Position numbers and translations under genes: made by a program. Below are positions 12,060 through 23,735 of a DNA stretch of 64,000 nucleotides, piece by piece. This DNA comes from Littorina saxatilis (lineage: Eukaryota > Mollusca > Gastropoda > Littorinimorpha > Littorinidae), in assembly GCF_037325665.1 (NCBI RefSeq), contig NC_090252.1, positions 15,724,212 through 15,788,211 of the forward strand, written 5' to 3'. Position 1 is the stretch's first letter. Every line of letters starts with the position of its first letter. The notes under the pieces were generated by a model. That model had not been told where the DNA came from. It did not search any database and worked only from the letters and a program-made list of their open reading frames with translations.

Positions 12060-13650
12060 CCGTGTGTTACGCGTGATTGTTCTGAAAAGTGACTATTACA
12101 TGATTGTTCTGAAAGTCTACTATTTATTTCATCGTAATCATGTAAGCCCTCATACGTGATTGTTCTGAAAGCTTACTAATTTACATGATTGTTCTGAAAC
12201 TCTACTAAAGGTAAACTTGCTTCACCCGTGAAATGTTGTCAGATATGGAACAATATGTATACCCCAGCCCAACGAAGTTGGAGGGGGGTATACTGGATTC
12301 ACTTTGTCCATCTGTCTGTGTGTATGTCTGTATGTATATGGAACAATATTTTGATACAATGATACTAAATCTTTAGTGATATTGATATTTATACCCCAGC
12401 CCAATTAATACAAACTCAACAAGTAATACGTTTCATACATTGAACATGTCTTCTTTATTATTCTGAACTCAAAATTCAAATTAAATGTCCAAAGACAAAA
12501 ATTATTTATAATCTTCAAAAATGTAATGATTCTTCTTGAGTATTCCCAACAGACATGTTTGCCCCCCCCCCCCCCCCCCCCCCACCCCAGGAACAGCAGC
12601 TGCCCCCCCCCCCCCCCCAGTTTCTGACGCCCGTGCACTGAGTACATACGCACACACACACACCACACATACACACACATGAAAGCTAAATGTACGTATT
12701 AGCACATCTCTGTTGTTTTTTTATTACACAGCAACCACCAGATTTTTGTATATGAATTATTTAAATGGTTTGATAAAGTGTCAGTTGATATGAACAAACC
12801 TCCCCCATCCCCTACACCTAAAAAAGGGAGTGGAGAGACGGATCAACTCAAACACACATCTGAAGCTGTCGCGCACACAGAAGACGGATCAACTCAAACA
12901 CACTTCGTTGGGCAGGGGTATACATATAATATATTGTTCCATATCTGACTACATTTCACGGGTGAAGCAAGTTTACCTTTAGTAGAGTTTCAAAACAATC
13001 ATGTAAATTAGTAAGCTTTCAGAACAATCACGTATGAGGGCTTACATGATTACGATGAAATAAATAGTAGACTTTCAGAACAATCATGTAATAGTCACTT
13101 TTCAGAACAATCACGCGTAACAGCCGTGTGTTACGCGTGATTGTTCTGAAAAGTGACTATTACATGATTGTTCTGAAAGTAGACTATTTATTTCATCGTA
13201 ATCGTGTAAGCCCAGGGGCGGACGAGGGGGGGTGCACAGGGTGCAGGTGCACCCCCCATCCAGCAAAAAAAAAAAAAAACAAAATTGGGAAAGCTGATTC
13301 TATGACCATTTCTAAGTTCAAATAGCACCAGATGGCACCATTTTGCTTCTTTGGGCAAAATATTTTTCCGGGGGGGCATGCCCCCGGACCCCCCCCCTAG
13401 CAAATTCGGGCGCTTCGCGCCCATCACATTCACTTTCGATTCAAAGTGCACCCCCCCTTACAAAGCAACTGATCCGCCCCTGAAGCCTTCATGCGTGATT
13501 GTTCTGAAAGCTTACTAATTTACATGATTGTTCTGAAACTATACTGTAAGTAAACTTGCTTCACCCGTGAAATGTTGTCAGATATGGAACAATATGTATA
13601 CCCCTGCCCAACGAAGTTGGAGGAGGGCATACTGGATTCACTTTGTCCAT
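12060..13650. repeat. Inverted plus direct repeat complex (family F)
   Basis: A ~220-bp block rich in GTGATTGTTCTGAAA occurs direct at 12062-12300, inverted at 12905-13120 and direct again at 13124-13650 (the last split by the MITE at 13213-13482). The blocks end in GTATACCCC...CCCAACGAAGTTGG. Between the first two are long C-runs (12560-12617). It looks like a fold-back element or locally rearranged transposon; no protein encoded. Confidence 0.6.
13213..13482. mobile_element. hAT-like MITE, 270 bp, 5-bp target duplication
   Basis: Ends CAGGGGCGGA / TCCGCCCCTG, flanked by AAGCC (13208-13212 and 13483-13487). The undisturbed site, GTAAGCCCTCAT, is present in the family F copy at about 12150. 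It contains long C and G runs and CTTCGCGCCC. No transposase. Confidence 0.75.
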
Positions 13651-13704
13651 CTGTCTGTGTGTATGTCTGTACGTATATGGAACAATATGTGTGTGTCTGT
13701 TTCA

Positions 13705-13709
<5 letters not shown>

Positions 13710-13759
<50 letters not shown>
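13710..13759. repeat. (TA)n microsatellite
   Basis: About 24 TA units. Confidence 0.95.
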
Positions 13760-13763
<4 letters not shown>

Positions 13764-13769
13764 TAATAC

Positions 13770-15370
13770 ATTGGATATGGGGACTCTGACACCAGCTGGT
13801 TATTTGGGAACTTGTTTTCAACTGCTTGCAGCAAGTTGAAATTTGGCATTGTGGTTTATATGTCGACTTAGTACCCAAATATAAAAAGACATTCTGGAAA
13901 ATGTTATTATTAGGTATATGAAAACATAAGAAGGTCCCCATATCCACGTTCCCAAAAAGCTTGTCTGAATATATACTATATATAATAAAAGTTTCTGGGA
14001 ACACTAACTTTTTTTTTTAATATTCAGGTGAAACAACATTCTTTCACATGTATTGTTTGCAAAACTTGTTTTAACTTCAAACTTGTAAGAATAAGGCCAC
14101 GGTCTTCAGTTTTCTCTTTTATTGGTCCTTGTTTGAGCAGTTCTTATGAAGCTAACTCGACACCAGCCGGTTATTTGGGAACTCGTTTTCAACTGCTTGC
14201 AGAAAGTTGAAATTTGGCATTGTGGTTTATATGTCGACTTAGTACCCAAATATAACAAGAAGGGCAAAGCCCATACGACTCACATGCTTGACCTTGACCT
14301 TTACATGACCTTGACCTTCAGGGTCAAGGTCAAATAACTAAACCTAGCAATGACATCATACACTAAGAACTGCTTTACACATTTTTCCTACCAAAATACA
14401 TGTGAAGGTCAAGGTCATCCAAGGTCATGCAACACAAAGCTGTTAATTCAAGACATAGGAAGTACAATGGTGCTTATTGGCTCTTTCTACCATGAGATAT
14501 GGTCACTTTTAGTGGTTCACTACCTTATTTTGGTCACATTTCATAAGGGTCAAAGTGACCTTGACCTTGATCATATGTGACCAAATGTGTCTCATGATGA
14601 AAGCATAACATGTGCCCCACATAATTTTTAAGTTTGAAACAGTTATCTTCCATAGTTCAGGGTCAAGGTCACTTCAAAATATGTATACAATCCAACTTTG
14701 AAGAGCTCCTGTGACCTTGACCTTGAAGCAAGGTAAACCAAACTGGTATCAAAAGATGGGGCTTACTTTGCCCTATATATCATATATAGGTGAGGTATTC
14801 AATCTCAAAAACTTCAGAGAAAATGGGAAAAATGGGAAAAATAGCTGTTTTTTAGACAACATTTATGGCCCCTGCGACCTTGAAGCAAGGTCAAGATGCT
14901 ATGTATGTTTTTTGGGGCCTTGTCATCATACACCATCTTGCCAAATTTGGTACTGATAGACTGAATAGTGTCCAAGAAATATCCAACGTTAAAGTTTTCC
15001 GGACGGACGGACGGATGTCCGGACGGACGGGGGGGACGGACGGACGGACGACTCGGGTGAGTACATAGACTCACTTTTGCTTCGCATGTGAGTCAAAAAG
15101 ACATTCTGGAAAATGTTATTTGTAGGATTTAAATATATATATGAAAACATAATAAGGTCCCCATATCCACGTTCCCAAAAACCTTGTCTGAATATATAAT
15201 ATATATAATAAAAGTTTCTGGGAACACTAACTTTTTTTTTAATATTCAGGCATAACAGCATTCTTTCACATGTATTGTTTGCAAAACTTTTTTTAACTTC
15301 AAACTTGTAAGATTAAGGCCACAGTCTTCAGTTTTCTCTTTTATTGGTCCTTGTTTGAGCAGTTATGAAG
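13770..15370 (+). repeat. ~380-bp satellite-like repeat R, array 1
   Basis: Monomers run from GGTTATTTGGGAAC (13797, 14170) through ATTTGGCATTGTGGTTTATA, GTCCCCATATCCACGTTCCC and TTTCTGGGAACACTAAC to TTGGTCCTTGTTTGAGCAG. The second monomer is split by the Helentron-like copy 2. Related arrays are at 20283-20864 (inverted) and 21780-22200. Confidence 0.7.
14255..15095 (-). mobile_element. Helentron-like non-autonomous element, copy 2
   Basis: Very close to copy 1 along its whole length. It interrupts the ~380-bp satellite: the uninterrupted CAAATATAAAAAGACATT is seen at about 13877, here it is CAAATATAA + element + AAAAAGACATT. The insertion therefore added at most two A bases. Confidence 0.65.
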
Positions 15371-15394
15371 CTGTGTTGTATTCAAATTGATAGT

Positions 15395-15548
15395 CGGTTG
15401 TGCAAATAGTATTTAACCATGTTTCTTATGCTGTGACAATTTGGGTGTGAATGTGAGTGTGGACGTGGATATATGATTTACTGCAACATTTAAAACAAAA
15501 TCATGTGCTTTTGCATTTTGGAAATAAATTCTATTGATTGATTGATTG
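15395..15548 (+). mobile_element. Short LINE 3' tail with target duplication
   Basis: A 154-bp insertion ending AATAAATTCTATTGATTG and (ATTG)n, flanked by ATTGATAGT (15386-15394 and 15549-15557). The empty site, CAAATTGATAGTTTGTCATT, is present in the related copy at about 22193. This is a severely 5'-truncated non-LTR insertion. Confidence 0.65.
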
Positions 15549-15657
15549 ATTGATAGTTTGTCATTTGGTTTCGTACTAGTAAGGAAGTGTTCTTTTCAGC
15601 TGTGAGCTTATAAAGTTTATATTGATGCTTCAGACACTGCATAATCTTTTGAAGAAC

Positions 15658-15905
<248 letters not shown>

Positions 15906-16968
15906 ACAATACTCGCTTGCAGTCACTCCCTGTTTACACAATACACACTGTTCATGAAGGTTTTAAACAGATACTGTTGTTTATTAGTCCAGCATCAACA
16001 ACACAAACAATAACATAAGCAACTATTGTTTTAAAGAAAAAGACATACCTCGTCTTGCAAAAAGGTGGATTGTTACCGAAAATAAAATACAGTCATTTAA
16101 ATCTACTGATAACTAAAAAGAACATTAAAGATAATACAGTCTTATGCATAGTCATTGAACCGAAAATTATTAACTTGTAATATGTTTGCAAAAAAATAAT
16201 CGCACCCAAAAAACATGATTTTGAAGAAATATGATGTCACTAAGCATGATTAACCTTCGCCGACAGTCGCTAAAAACATTCTTCGCCGACCGTCGTCGAA
16301 GGACACATACTTTTAACACAGACAGCCATGCGTAGTCGGAGGACACATACTTCTCAAAGAAAAAAAAACGTGCTCAAGTAGAGAAAACAAGAACAAGAAA
16401 AAAAAGTACAGAAATCAGGCTTTTCATTGAATTAGATTATCAAACTAAATATATTTCCAATTTTGTACTTGCATTTATCTTTTTTCGTGTTGTGTAATTA
16501 CGCACCAAGTTAATTCTTACCTGAAATAAACATTAATCACAACTCAGCTTTTATTTTGACATCGAAAATCGTTATTTCTTAAACACCATGAATCAAAGTC
16601 CATGGTAAAAGTGAAACAGGTGACTGAACAATGGGGAGGCAGAAAAAAAGAAATAAACAAGAAAAGGACCACGGGTCCTAAAATCACCCAACCGTATGTG
16701 TAGACGGATAGACACAGGCAGGGACGCTGACAAAAGTAACAGTCACCCCCCTTTCCTTTGGGTGGGTGACTAAAAATGACAATAAAGGCTCACCTAAATA
16801 TAATTATGTTCTTATCCCATTGGGGCGCATGAGGTGACTAAGAACCCAAAATAAGAGATCCCCCCCCCCCCACCTCCCAGGGCGGACCCTGGGAACAAAA
16901 TTCAAAATCAAAAAAGCATTTCAATGGAAAAAAAATAATCAAAATCAAATCTGATGATACATTTCATT
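15906..16968. other. Intron sequence, no gene recognised
   Basis: A short direct repeat near CGCCGACAGTCG / CGCCGACCGTCG at 16259-16330. No open frame of note. Confidence 0.3.
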
Positions 16969-17324
16969 ACGCTAATAGGATAATTGCCTAACTCAGAGTT
17001 AGATAGTTTTGAGACAACGGTTCCATAATAACGCCAACAATTGTGTCAATCATCTGTAAAAATTCCGAAAAGAAATTGCAAAGAGAAACGGTTGCTGATG
17101 CCATGTCAGCAAAATTGCCTAACTCATAAGTCAGTTATCTTAACAGCATACCCATGCTTTTCTGTCTATGCATGTGCATCCCATGGTAAACAAGATCAAT
17201 AGAAATTTGGATTAAAGTTCATTCTACTGAAGTACAGAACCCAAAGTTCAATGCAGAGGCTGCTGAACAAATCGCTTTTTCTCAAAACTTGCAAAAGTGA
17301 GTTAGGCAATTATCCCATTAGCGT
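16969..17324. mobile_element. MITE-like element with ~27-bp inverted ends
   Basis: Left ACGCTAATAGGATAATTGCC, right end the reverse complement with one mismatch in this core; the inversion continues through TAACTCA. 356 bp, no coding. No clear target duplication, so class unknown. A third copy of GCCTAACTCA lies inside. Confidence 0.6.
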
Positions 17325-17329
17325 GACGA

Positions 17330-17715
17330 TTTGCAACATATTATATATTATTAAACATTGCTTTACGTCCAGCTGACTACACCGAGCCGTCTCAAAACGC
17401 CCCACGCTGCCAACTAAAAAAACCTAAAAATTAACAATGAAGGTATGTCACCAGTCCTTCTGATAAACCATGTTTACAAGGACATATAATTGTGAGGCTC
17501 TGGAAACGATGAGGTACTTTCCCCTGTTTGTAAAAACCAGGTTTTAAAAAGAAAAGAGGATAAAATAATGTCCACGAAGAACTGTGATCCTTGTATCTCT
17601 ATCTACTCTGCTTCTTTGCAAGACAAGTTTATACACGATTAGCTAGGAACCTGCGTAAACACCGAGGTTTACTACGAGTTTAAGCAGAGCTTTAAGACAT
17701 GTCATTTAAGCTATT
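17330..17715. other. SINE-A-tail-like fragment, then plain intron
   Basis: TTGCTTTACGTCCAGCTGAC at about 17358 resembles the reverse complement of the SINE A 3' end. The rest shows nothing. Confidence 0.35.
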
Positions 17716-17720
17716 TTTAC

Positions 17721-18856
17721 ACAGCAAGACCCAGGGTCGTACAGCAAGACCCAGGGTCGTACAGCAAGACCCAGGGTCGTACAGCAAGACACAGGGTCGT
17801 ACAGCAAGACCGAGGGTCATACAGCAAGATCCAGGGTCATACAGCAAGACCCAGGGTCGTACAGCAAGACCCAGGGTCGTACAGCAAGACACAGGGTCAT
17901 ACAGCAAGACCCAGGGTCATACAGCAAGACACTGGGTCCTACAGCAAGACCCAGGGTCCTACAGCAAGACACAGGGTCGTACAGCAAGACACAGGGTCGT
18001 ACAGCAAGACATAGGGTCGTACAGCAAGACACAGGGTCCTACAGCAAGACACAGGGTCATACAGCAAGACACAGGGTCCTACAGCAAGACACAGGGTCCT
18101 ACAGCAAGACACAGGGTCCTACAGCAAGACACAGGGTCCTACAGCAAGACATAGGGTCCTACAGCGAGACACAGGGTCATACAGCAAGACACAAGGTCGT
18201 ACAGCAAGAGCCAGGGTCCTACAGCAAGACACAGGGTCCTACAGCAAGACACAGGGTCGTACAGCAAAACACAGGGTCGTACAGCAAGACACAGGGTCAT
18301 ACAGCAAGACACAGGGTCATACAGCCAGACACAGGGTCATACAGCCAGACACAGGGTCCTACAGCAAGACACAGGGTCGTACAGCAAAACACAGGGTCGT
18401 ACAGCAAAACACAGGGTCGTACAGCAAGACACAGGGTCGTACAGCAAGACACAGGGTCGTACAGCAAAACACAGGGTCGTACAGCAAGACACAGGGTCAT
18501 ACAGCAAGACACAGGGTCATACAGCAAGACACAGGGTCCTACAGCAAGACACAGGGTCCTACAGCAAGACACAGGGTCCTACAACAAGACACAGGGTCAT
18601 ACAGCAAGACCCAGGGTCCTACAGCAAGACACAGGGTCCTACAGCAAGACACAGGGTCCTACAGCAAGACACAGGGTCGTACAGCAAGACACAGGGTCGT
18701 ACAGCAAGACACAGTGTCCTGCAGCAAGACACAGGGTCCTACAGCAAGACCCAGGGTCCTACAGCAAGACCCAGGGTCCTACAGCAAGACACAGGGTCAT
18801 ACAGCAAGGGCCAGGGTCCTACAGCAAGAGCCAGGGTCATACAGCAAGACACAGGG
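17721..18856 (+). repeat. 20-bp minisatellite, about 57 units
   Basis: The unit is ACAGCAAGACMCAGGGTCVT. All 57 units keep exactly 20 bp; nearly all variation is at unit position 11 (A or C) and position 19 (G, A or C). A stray unit and a half is at 22327-22350. Long open frames across it are by-products of a 60-bp reading period. Confidence 0.95.
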
Positions 18857-18945
18857 TTTTGTTTGTTTATTTGTTGCTTAACGTCCAGCCGACTACGCAG
18901 AGCCATATCAGGACGAGGAAGGGGGGGATGAAGGGGGCCACTTGT
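18857..18945 (-). repeat. SINE-A 3'-end fragment
   Basis: TTGTTGCTTAACGTCCAGCC, then GAGCCATATCAGGACG, match the reverse complement of the SINE A tail region. It abuts the minisatellite directly. Confidence 0.5.
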
Positions 18946-19064
18946 CAAGCGATTCCTGTTTACAAATGCACTAACCCATTACTTGTGTCCCAGCAGGCTT
19001 TAGTAAAACTAAATTAATACCTACTGGAAGATTACCAGTTTCCAGTACATGTATGTTAAAATAG

Positions 19065-19683
19065 GCATGATCTTAACATTCACAAAGATTTTTATCGTTT
19101 ACACGATTCCACTGTAGAAATAGCTAAAGTATCACGTCTGTTGATGGCAATAGACTCGGGCAATGCAGCAAAGTTTGTGGGCAAACGGCTTCAGGATATC
19201 ACTTTGGATGAGTTTCCGAGAGACGAAGAGGATGAAATGGGTGGAAACGATGAAGATAAAGAAGCTGTGTCTGCAAGAACAGGCACTACTTCTTCTGATT
19301 CTAAGGAAACAAGCCAAAAGCTTTCTCATGAGGAGAGCAAAACAGGTCCTAGAAAAAGGAAGCTTGCCAGCCATGACTCTGATTCTGAGTACAGTGAGAC
19401 AAAGCTAAACAGAGAAGAGATGAAAACATGTCGTCCTAAAAAAAGAAAGATTGGCCGCCATTTATCTAATTCTAAAGACAAAGGGACAAAGCTAACGAAG
19501 ACCGGCTGGTCTAGTGCCGAAATACAAGCTTTGAAAGCTTGTTTTGGACATCTCTTACAAAGAGGCACCTACCCATCTGGAAAACAAATTCAAATTGCAA
19601 TCAGTCAAAATGACTGTCTTAAAAATAGAACAACTTTGAATGTGCGATCAAAGCTACAGCACTTGATGAGACACTGGCAATAA
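19065..19683 (+). CDS. 3' exon or fragment of a basic protein with a Myb/SANT-like C-terminal domain
   Basis: The frame is open from about 19065 (after a TAA) to TAA at 19681-19683, about 205 codons, and probably belongs to a longer protein because the most conserved-looking stretch (RLHDSTVEIAKVSRLLMAID) starts before any ATG; an ATG inside it is at 19144. Next come GKRLQDITLDEFP, an acidic/Ser-rich linker, two basic clusters that look like nuclear localisation signals (PRKRK, RPKKRK) and a C-terminal domain from WSSAEIQALKACFGHLL to RSKLQHLM. Similar C-terminal domains occur, as I remember, in multi-copy zinc-finger or transposon-linked proteins of marine invertebrates. A shorter relative lies inverted at 23450-23642. 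No upstream exon found; a captured or retrotransposed fragment is possible. Confidence 0.5.
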
Positions 19684-20282
19684 GGGCAACCAGTTTGTCA
19701 TTGCAGTTTTGCACTGTCCGACAGTGACAAACATAGGCGAAAACATTGTCTCCTGACATCTTGTCTCACAACTCCAGGTAGTTCATCATTATGATCGACA
19801 GTGACAAACATAGGCGAAAACATAATATCTGCTGACTGCAGATGTGTACAATGCGTATAATGTATGATGCGTGTACATATTCCTATTTCCAGTTCCGTTT
19901 CCTATGCATTACCAACCGGGTCAAAATTACCCCATGCTTTCAATGAAGCGGGTTAGGGGGAGTCCTATATTGGTTGGGACGAGAAAGAATTTACCTGATG
20001 CTCCCCAGCATGTCATAAGAGGCGACTAACGGTTCTGTTTCTCCTTTTACCCTTGTTAAGTGTTTCTTGTATAGAATATAGTCAATGTTTGTAAAGATTT
20101 TAGTCAAGCAGTATGTAAGAAATGTGAAGTCCTTTGTACTGGAAACTTGCATTCTCCCAGTAAGGTAATATATTGTACTACGTTGCAAGCCCCTGGAGCA
20201 ATTTTTTTATTAGTGCTTTTGTGAACAAGAAACAATTAACAAGTGGCTCTATCCCATCTCCCCCCTTTCCCCTATCCCATAA
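19684..20282. repeat. Short duplication and SINE-like interspersed sequence
   Basis: GACAGTGACAAACATAGGCG occurs at about 19720 and 19798. From about 19930 to 20280 the sequence (CCAGCATGTCATAAGAGGCG, then AACAAGTGGCTCTATCCCAT) looks like a common molluscan interspersed repeat whose usual 3' end (GAAAACGACGTTAAACACCA) is found at 43640. Confidence 0.4.
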
Positions 20283-20864
20283 AACAAATTCATAAGAACT
20301 GCTCAAACAAGGACCAATAAAAGAGAAAACTGAAGACCGTGGCCTTAATCTTACAGGTTTGAAGTTAAAACAAGTTTTGCAAACAATACATGTGAAAGAA
20401 TGTTGTTATGCCTGAATATTAAAAAAAAAAGTTAGTGTTCCCAGAAACTTTTATTATATATTATATATTCAGACAAGCTTTTTGGGAACGTGGATATGGG
20501 GACCTTATTATGCTTTCATATATATATATTTAAATCCTACAAATAACATTTTCCAGAATGTCTTTTTATATTTGGGTACAAAGTCGACATATAAACCACA
20601 ATGCCAAATTTCAACTTTCTGCAAGCAGTTGAAAACGAGTTCCCAAATAACCGGCTGGTGTCAGAGTTAGCTTCATAAGAACTGCTCAAACAAGGACCAA
20701 TAAAAGAGAAAACTGAAGACCGTGGCCTTAATCTTTCAAGTTTGAAGTTAAAACAAGTTTTGCAAGCAATACATGTGACAGAATGTTGTTATGCCTGAAT
20801 ATTAAAAAAAATAGTTAGTGTTCCCAGAAACTATATATAATAAAAGTTTCTGGGAACACTAACT
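20283..20864 (-). repeat. Satellite-like repeat R, array 2 (inverted)
   Basis: About one and a half monomers in reverse orientation, ending at a perfect fold-back: GTTAGTGTTCCCAGAAAC (20814-20831) and its reverse complement up to 20864. Confidence 0.7.
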
Positions 20865-20937
20865 TTTAAAAAAAATTAAATCGATCAACACACACACAAA
20901 CAAACAAACATAACAACAATAAAATAAAAAAAATTAA

Positions 20938-21695
20938 AACAAAGCCCATACGACTCACATGCTTTACACATTTTTCCTACCAAAATACATGTGTCATCCA
21001 AGGTCATGCAACACAAAGCTGTTAATTCAAGACATAGGAAGTACAATGGTGCTTATTGGCTCTTTCTACCATGAGATATGGTCACTTTTAGTGGTTCACT
21101 ACCTTATTTTGGTCACATTTCATAAGGGTCAAAGTGACCTTGACCTTGATCATATGTGACCAAATGTGTCTCATGATGAAAGCATAACATGTGCCCCACA
21201 TAATTTTTAAGTTTGAAACAGTTATCTTCCATAGTTCAGGGTCAAGGTCACTTCAAAATATGTATACAATCCAACTTTGAAGAGCTCCTGTGACCTTGAC
21301 CTTGAAGCAAGGTAAACCAAACTGGTATCAAAAGATGGGGCTTACTTTGCCCTATATATCATATATAGGTGAGGTATTGAATCTCAAAAACTTCAGAGAA
21401 AATGGGAAAAATGTGAAAAATAGCTGTTTTTTAGGCAACATTTATGGCCCCTGCGACCTTGACCTTGAAGCAAGGTCAAGATGCTATGTATGTTTTTTGG
21501 GGCCTTGTCATCATACACCATCTTGCCAAATTTGGTACTGATAGACTGAATAGTGTCCAAGAAATATCCAACGTTAAAGTTTTCCGGACGGACGGACGGA
21601 CGTCCGGACGGACGGACGGACGGACGGACGGACGGACGGACGGACGGACGACTCGGGTGAGTACATAGACTCACTTTTGCTTCGCATGTGAGTCA
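20938..21695 (-). mobile_element. Helentron-like non-autonomous element, copy 3
   Basis: Same ends and body, but about 90 bp of the first GACCTTGACC-rich block are missing after ACGACTCACATGCT. The (GGAC)n tract is longest here (about 21586-21651). Confidence 0.65.
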
Positions 21696-21779
21696 AAAAA
21701 GGACATACATGTTCATGTCTTGTCGTTTTAAAAGTATAACTAAAAAAGAACTTATAACTAGATATTTAACAATGGTACA

Positions 21780-22325
21780 TAGAACATTCAGAAAGTTGAA
21801 ATTTCGCACTGTGGTTTATATGTCGACCTAGTACCCAAATATATATAGACATTCTGGAAAACTTTATTTGTTTAGGATTTAAATATATATGTGAAAACAT
21901 GTATAATAAGGTCCCCATATCCACGTTCCCCATAATCCTAAACAAATAACGTTTTCCAGAATGTCTATATATATTTGGGTGCTAGGTCGACATATAAACA
22001 ACAATGCCAAATTTCAAGTTTCTGGGAACACTAACTAATTTTTTTTAATATTCAGGCATAACAACATTCTTTCACATGTATTGTTTGCAAAACTTGTTTT
22101 AACTTCAAACTTGTAAGATTAAGGCCACGGTCTTCAGTTTTCTCTTTTATTGGTCCTTGTTTGAGCAGTTCTTATGAAGCTGTGTTGTATTCAAATTGAT
22201 AGTTTGTCATTTGGTTTCGTACTACAGTAGTAAGGAAGTGTTCTTTTCAGCTGTGAGCTATAAGCGTTTATATTGATGCTTCAGACAAGGCATAATCTTT
22301 TGAAGAACACATCTGCAATTCCCAG
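21780..22325 (+). repeat. Satellite-like repeat R, array 3, with fold-back
   Basis: Carries an internal inverted junction (about 21812-21900 against 21946-22010) and then continues into the flank GAAGCTGTGTTGTATTCAAA through TCTTTTGAAGAACA, which also flanks array 1 (15366-15660). Arrays 1 and 3 are therefore parts of one duplicated block. Confidence 0.65.
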
Positions 22326-22329
22326 TCAT

Positions 22330-22950
22330 ACAGCAAGACCCAGGGTCATGCATGCATACCTACATAACTTGTATAGCCCAGCAAATAATAGTATTACATC
22401 AGGGTCTCATTTCGGGGTCGGACTTATCGCTATTTTGTTACTCAATTTCCTTGTCAGCTATAAAACTCTAAGACACCGGTACAAAATGTTTTCTTATTAC
22501 GGAAGCCGAAGCGGGGTTTCGCGGGGTACCCCCAGGGTTCCGCAGGGTTTCGCGGAAAATAGCTACCGCACGCATACTGCATGCGTCAGACGTTCTCAAC
22601 ATCAACATTCCGCGATCGTCACCTGTGTTTCTGTTGAAGCTCCTGGAGTGACTCAGAATGTGTGTTGCCGTGTTCCACTCCCTTTTCGTTTTTTTCTTTT
22701 CTTCAAGCAAGACAGATAGTCATTGTAAATGTATCTGTGAGATTTCATTCAATTTTATTTGGGTTTAAACCGTTTTAATGACATTAAAATCATTTAAAGC
22801 TGTCGGTGTTGCTGTGTATAGATTTCATTTATTTGTGCGAGTGCGTGCAGTTTGCATCGATGGTGCGATTAGTTTGAAAAATGTCCGATTACATTCCTCT
22901 TGAATCGGTCATAGTCCGGACAACCTCAATTTCAAAATGAGCCCCTGTTA
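22330..22950. other. Stray minisatellite unit and unclassified intron
   Basis: CATACAGCAAGACCCAGGGT at 22327 is one unit of the 17.7-kb minisatellite. A small degenerate repeat (GGGTTTCGCGG) at 22510-22555. No gene recognised. Confidence 0.4.
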
Positions 22951-22953
22951 TAT

Positions 22954-23262
22954 TGTGGTTTTTTTTTGCTGAACGCCCAGCCGACCACGAAGGGCCATAT
23001 CAGGGCGGTGCTGGTTTGACATATAACGTGCGCCACACACAAGACAGAAGTCGCAGCACATGCTTCATGTCTCACCCAGTCACATTCTTCTGACACCGGA
23101 CCAACCAGTCCTAGCACTAACCCCATAATGCCTGACGCCAGGCGGAGCAGCCACTAGATTGCCAATTTTAAAGTCTTAGGTATGACCCGACCGGGGTTCG
23201 AACCCACGACCTCCCGATCACGGGGCGGACGCCTTACCACTAGGCCAACCGTGCCGGTGCCA
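22954..23262 (-). mobile_element. tRNA-derived SINE, family A, copy 2
   Basis: Reverse complement of 9171-9484 with few differences. Flanked by CTGTTATAT (22945-22953 and 23263-23271). Box A and box B motifs are present in the head (23180-23258). Confidence 0.85.
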
Positions 23263-23449
23263 CTGTTATATGGTAAGATGTAATAAATAGGTTTGCTCTA
23301 CATATTGCACCAACAGGAGAGCAAGTTGTCTCAATCTCTGTGCTATGTAATTTTTTCTAGCTGGTCCATATTTCTTCAGTAAGCTTTCGCCAAAAAGCAA
23401 CAACATGCTGTCTTTGCCCACAACTTCAGCTAGTCCATCTTAAAATCGT

Positions 23450-23642
23450 GTCTTCATTTAGTGCTGAAGCTTTGCTCGCACATTCATACATGTTCTATTG
23501 TTGAGACAAGTATTTTGGTTAATTGCGGCTTGAATTATCTTTCCTGACGGATACATGCCTTTTTGAAGGAGATGCCCGAAACCATTCATTAAAGTTTGTA
23601 TTTCAGCATGAGACCAGCTTGAATTTACGCTTGTCTTCATGA
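23450..23642 (-). pseudogene. Fragment related to the Myb/SANT-like domain at 19.5 kb
   Basis: About 60 codons on the - strand (WSHAEIQTLMNGFGHLLQKG, YPSGK, NRTCMNVRAKLQH) match the end of the protein at 19065-19683 at roughly two thirds of positions. It stops right after LQH, where the other copy continues LMRHW, and lacks the acidic linker and nuclear localisation clusters. It is a partial copy, not an intact gene. Confidence 0.55.
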
Positions 23643-23735
23643 TCTTTGTCGACCTCTGCCTTTAATTAGGTAATAAACAATACATGTTATTAGTAGTAGC
23701 AAAAGTATTTAGATATTATAAGAGTATGTCCACTA

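Noticed and set aside
17721-18856. Regular short repeats suggesting a CRISPR-like array (also 24058-24355).
   Set aside because: Units are contiguous with no unique spacers, and the setting is an animal genome. They are minisatellites.
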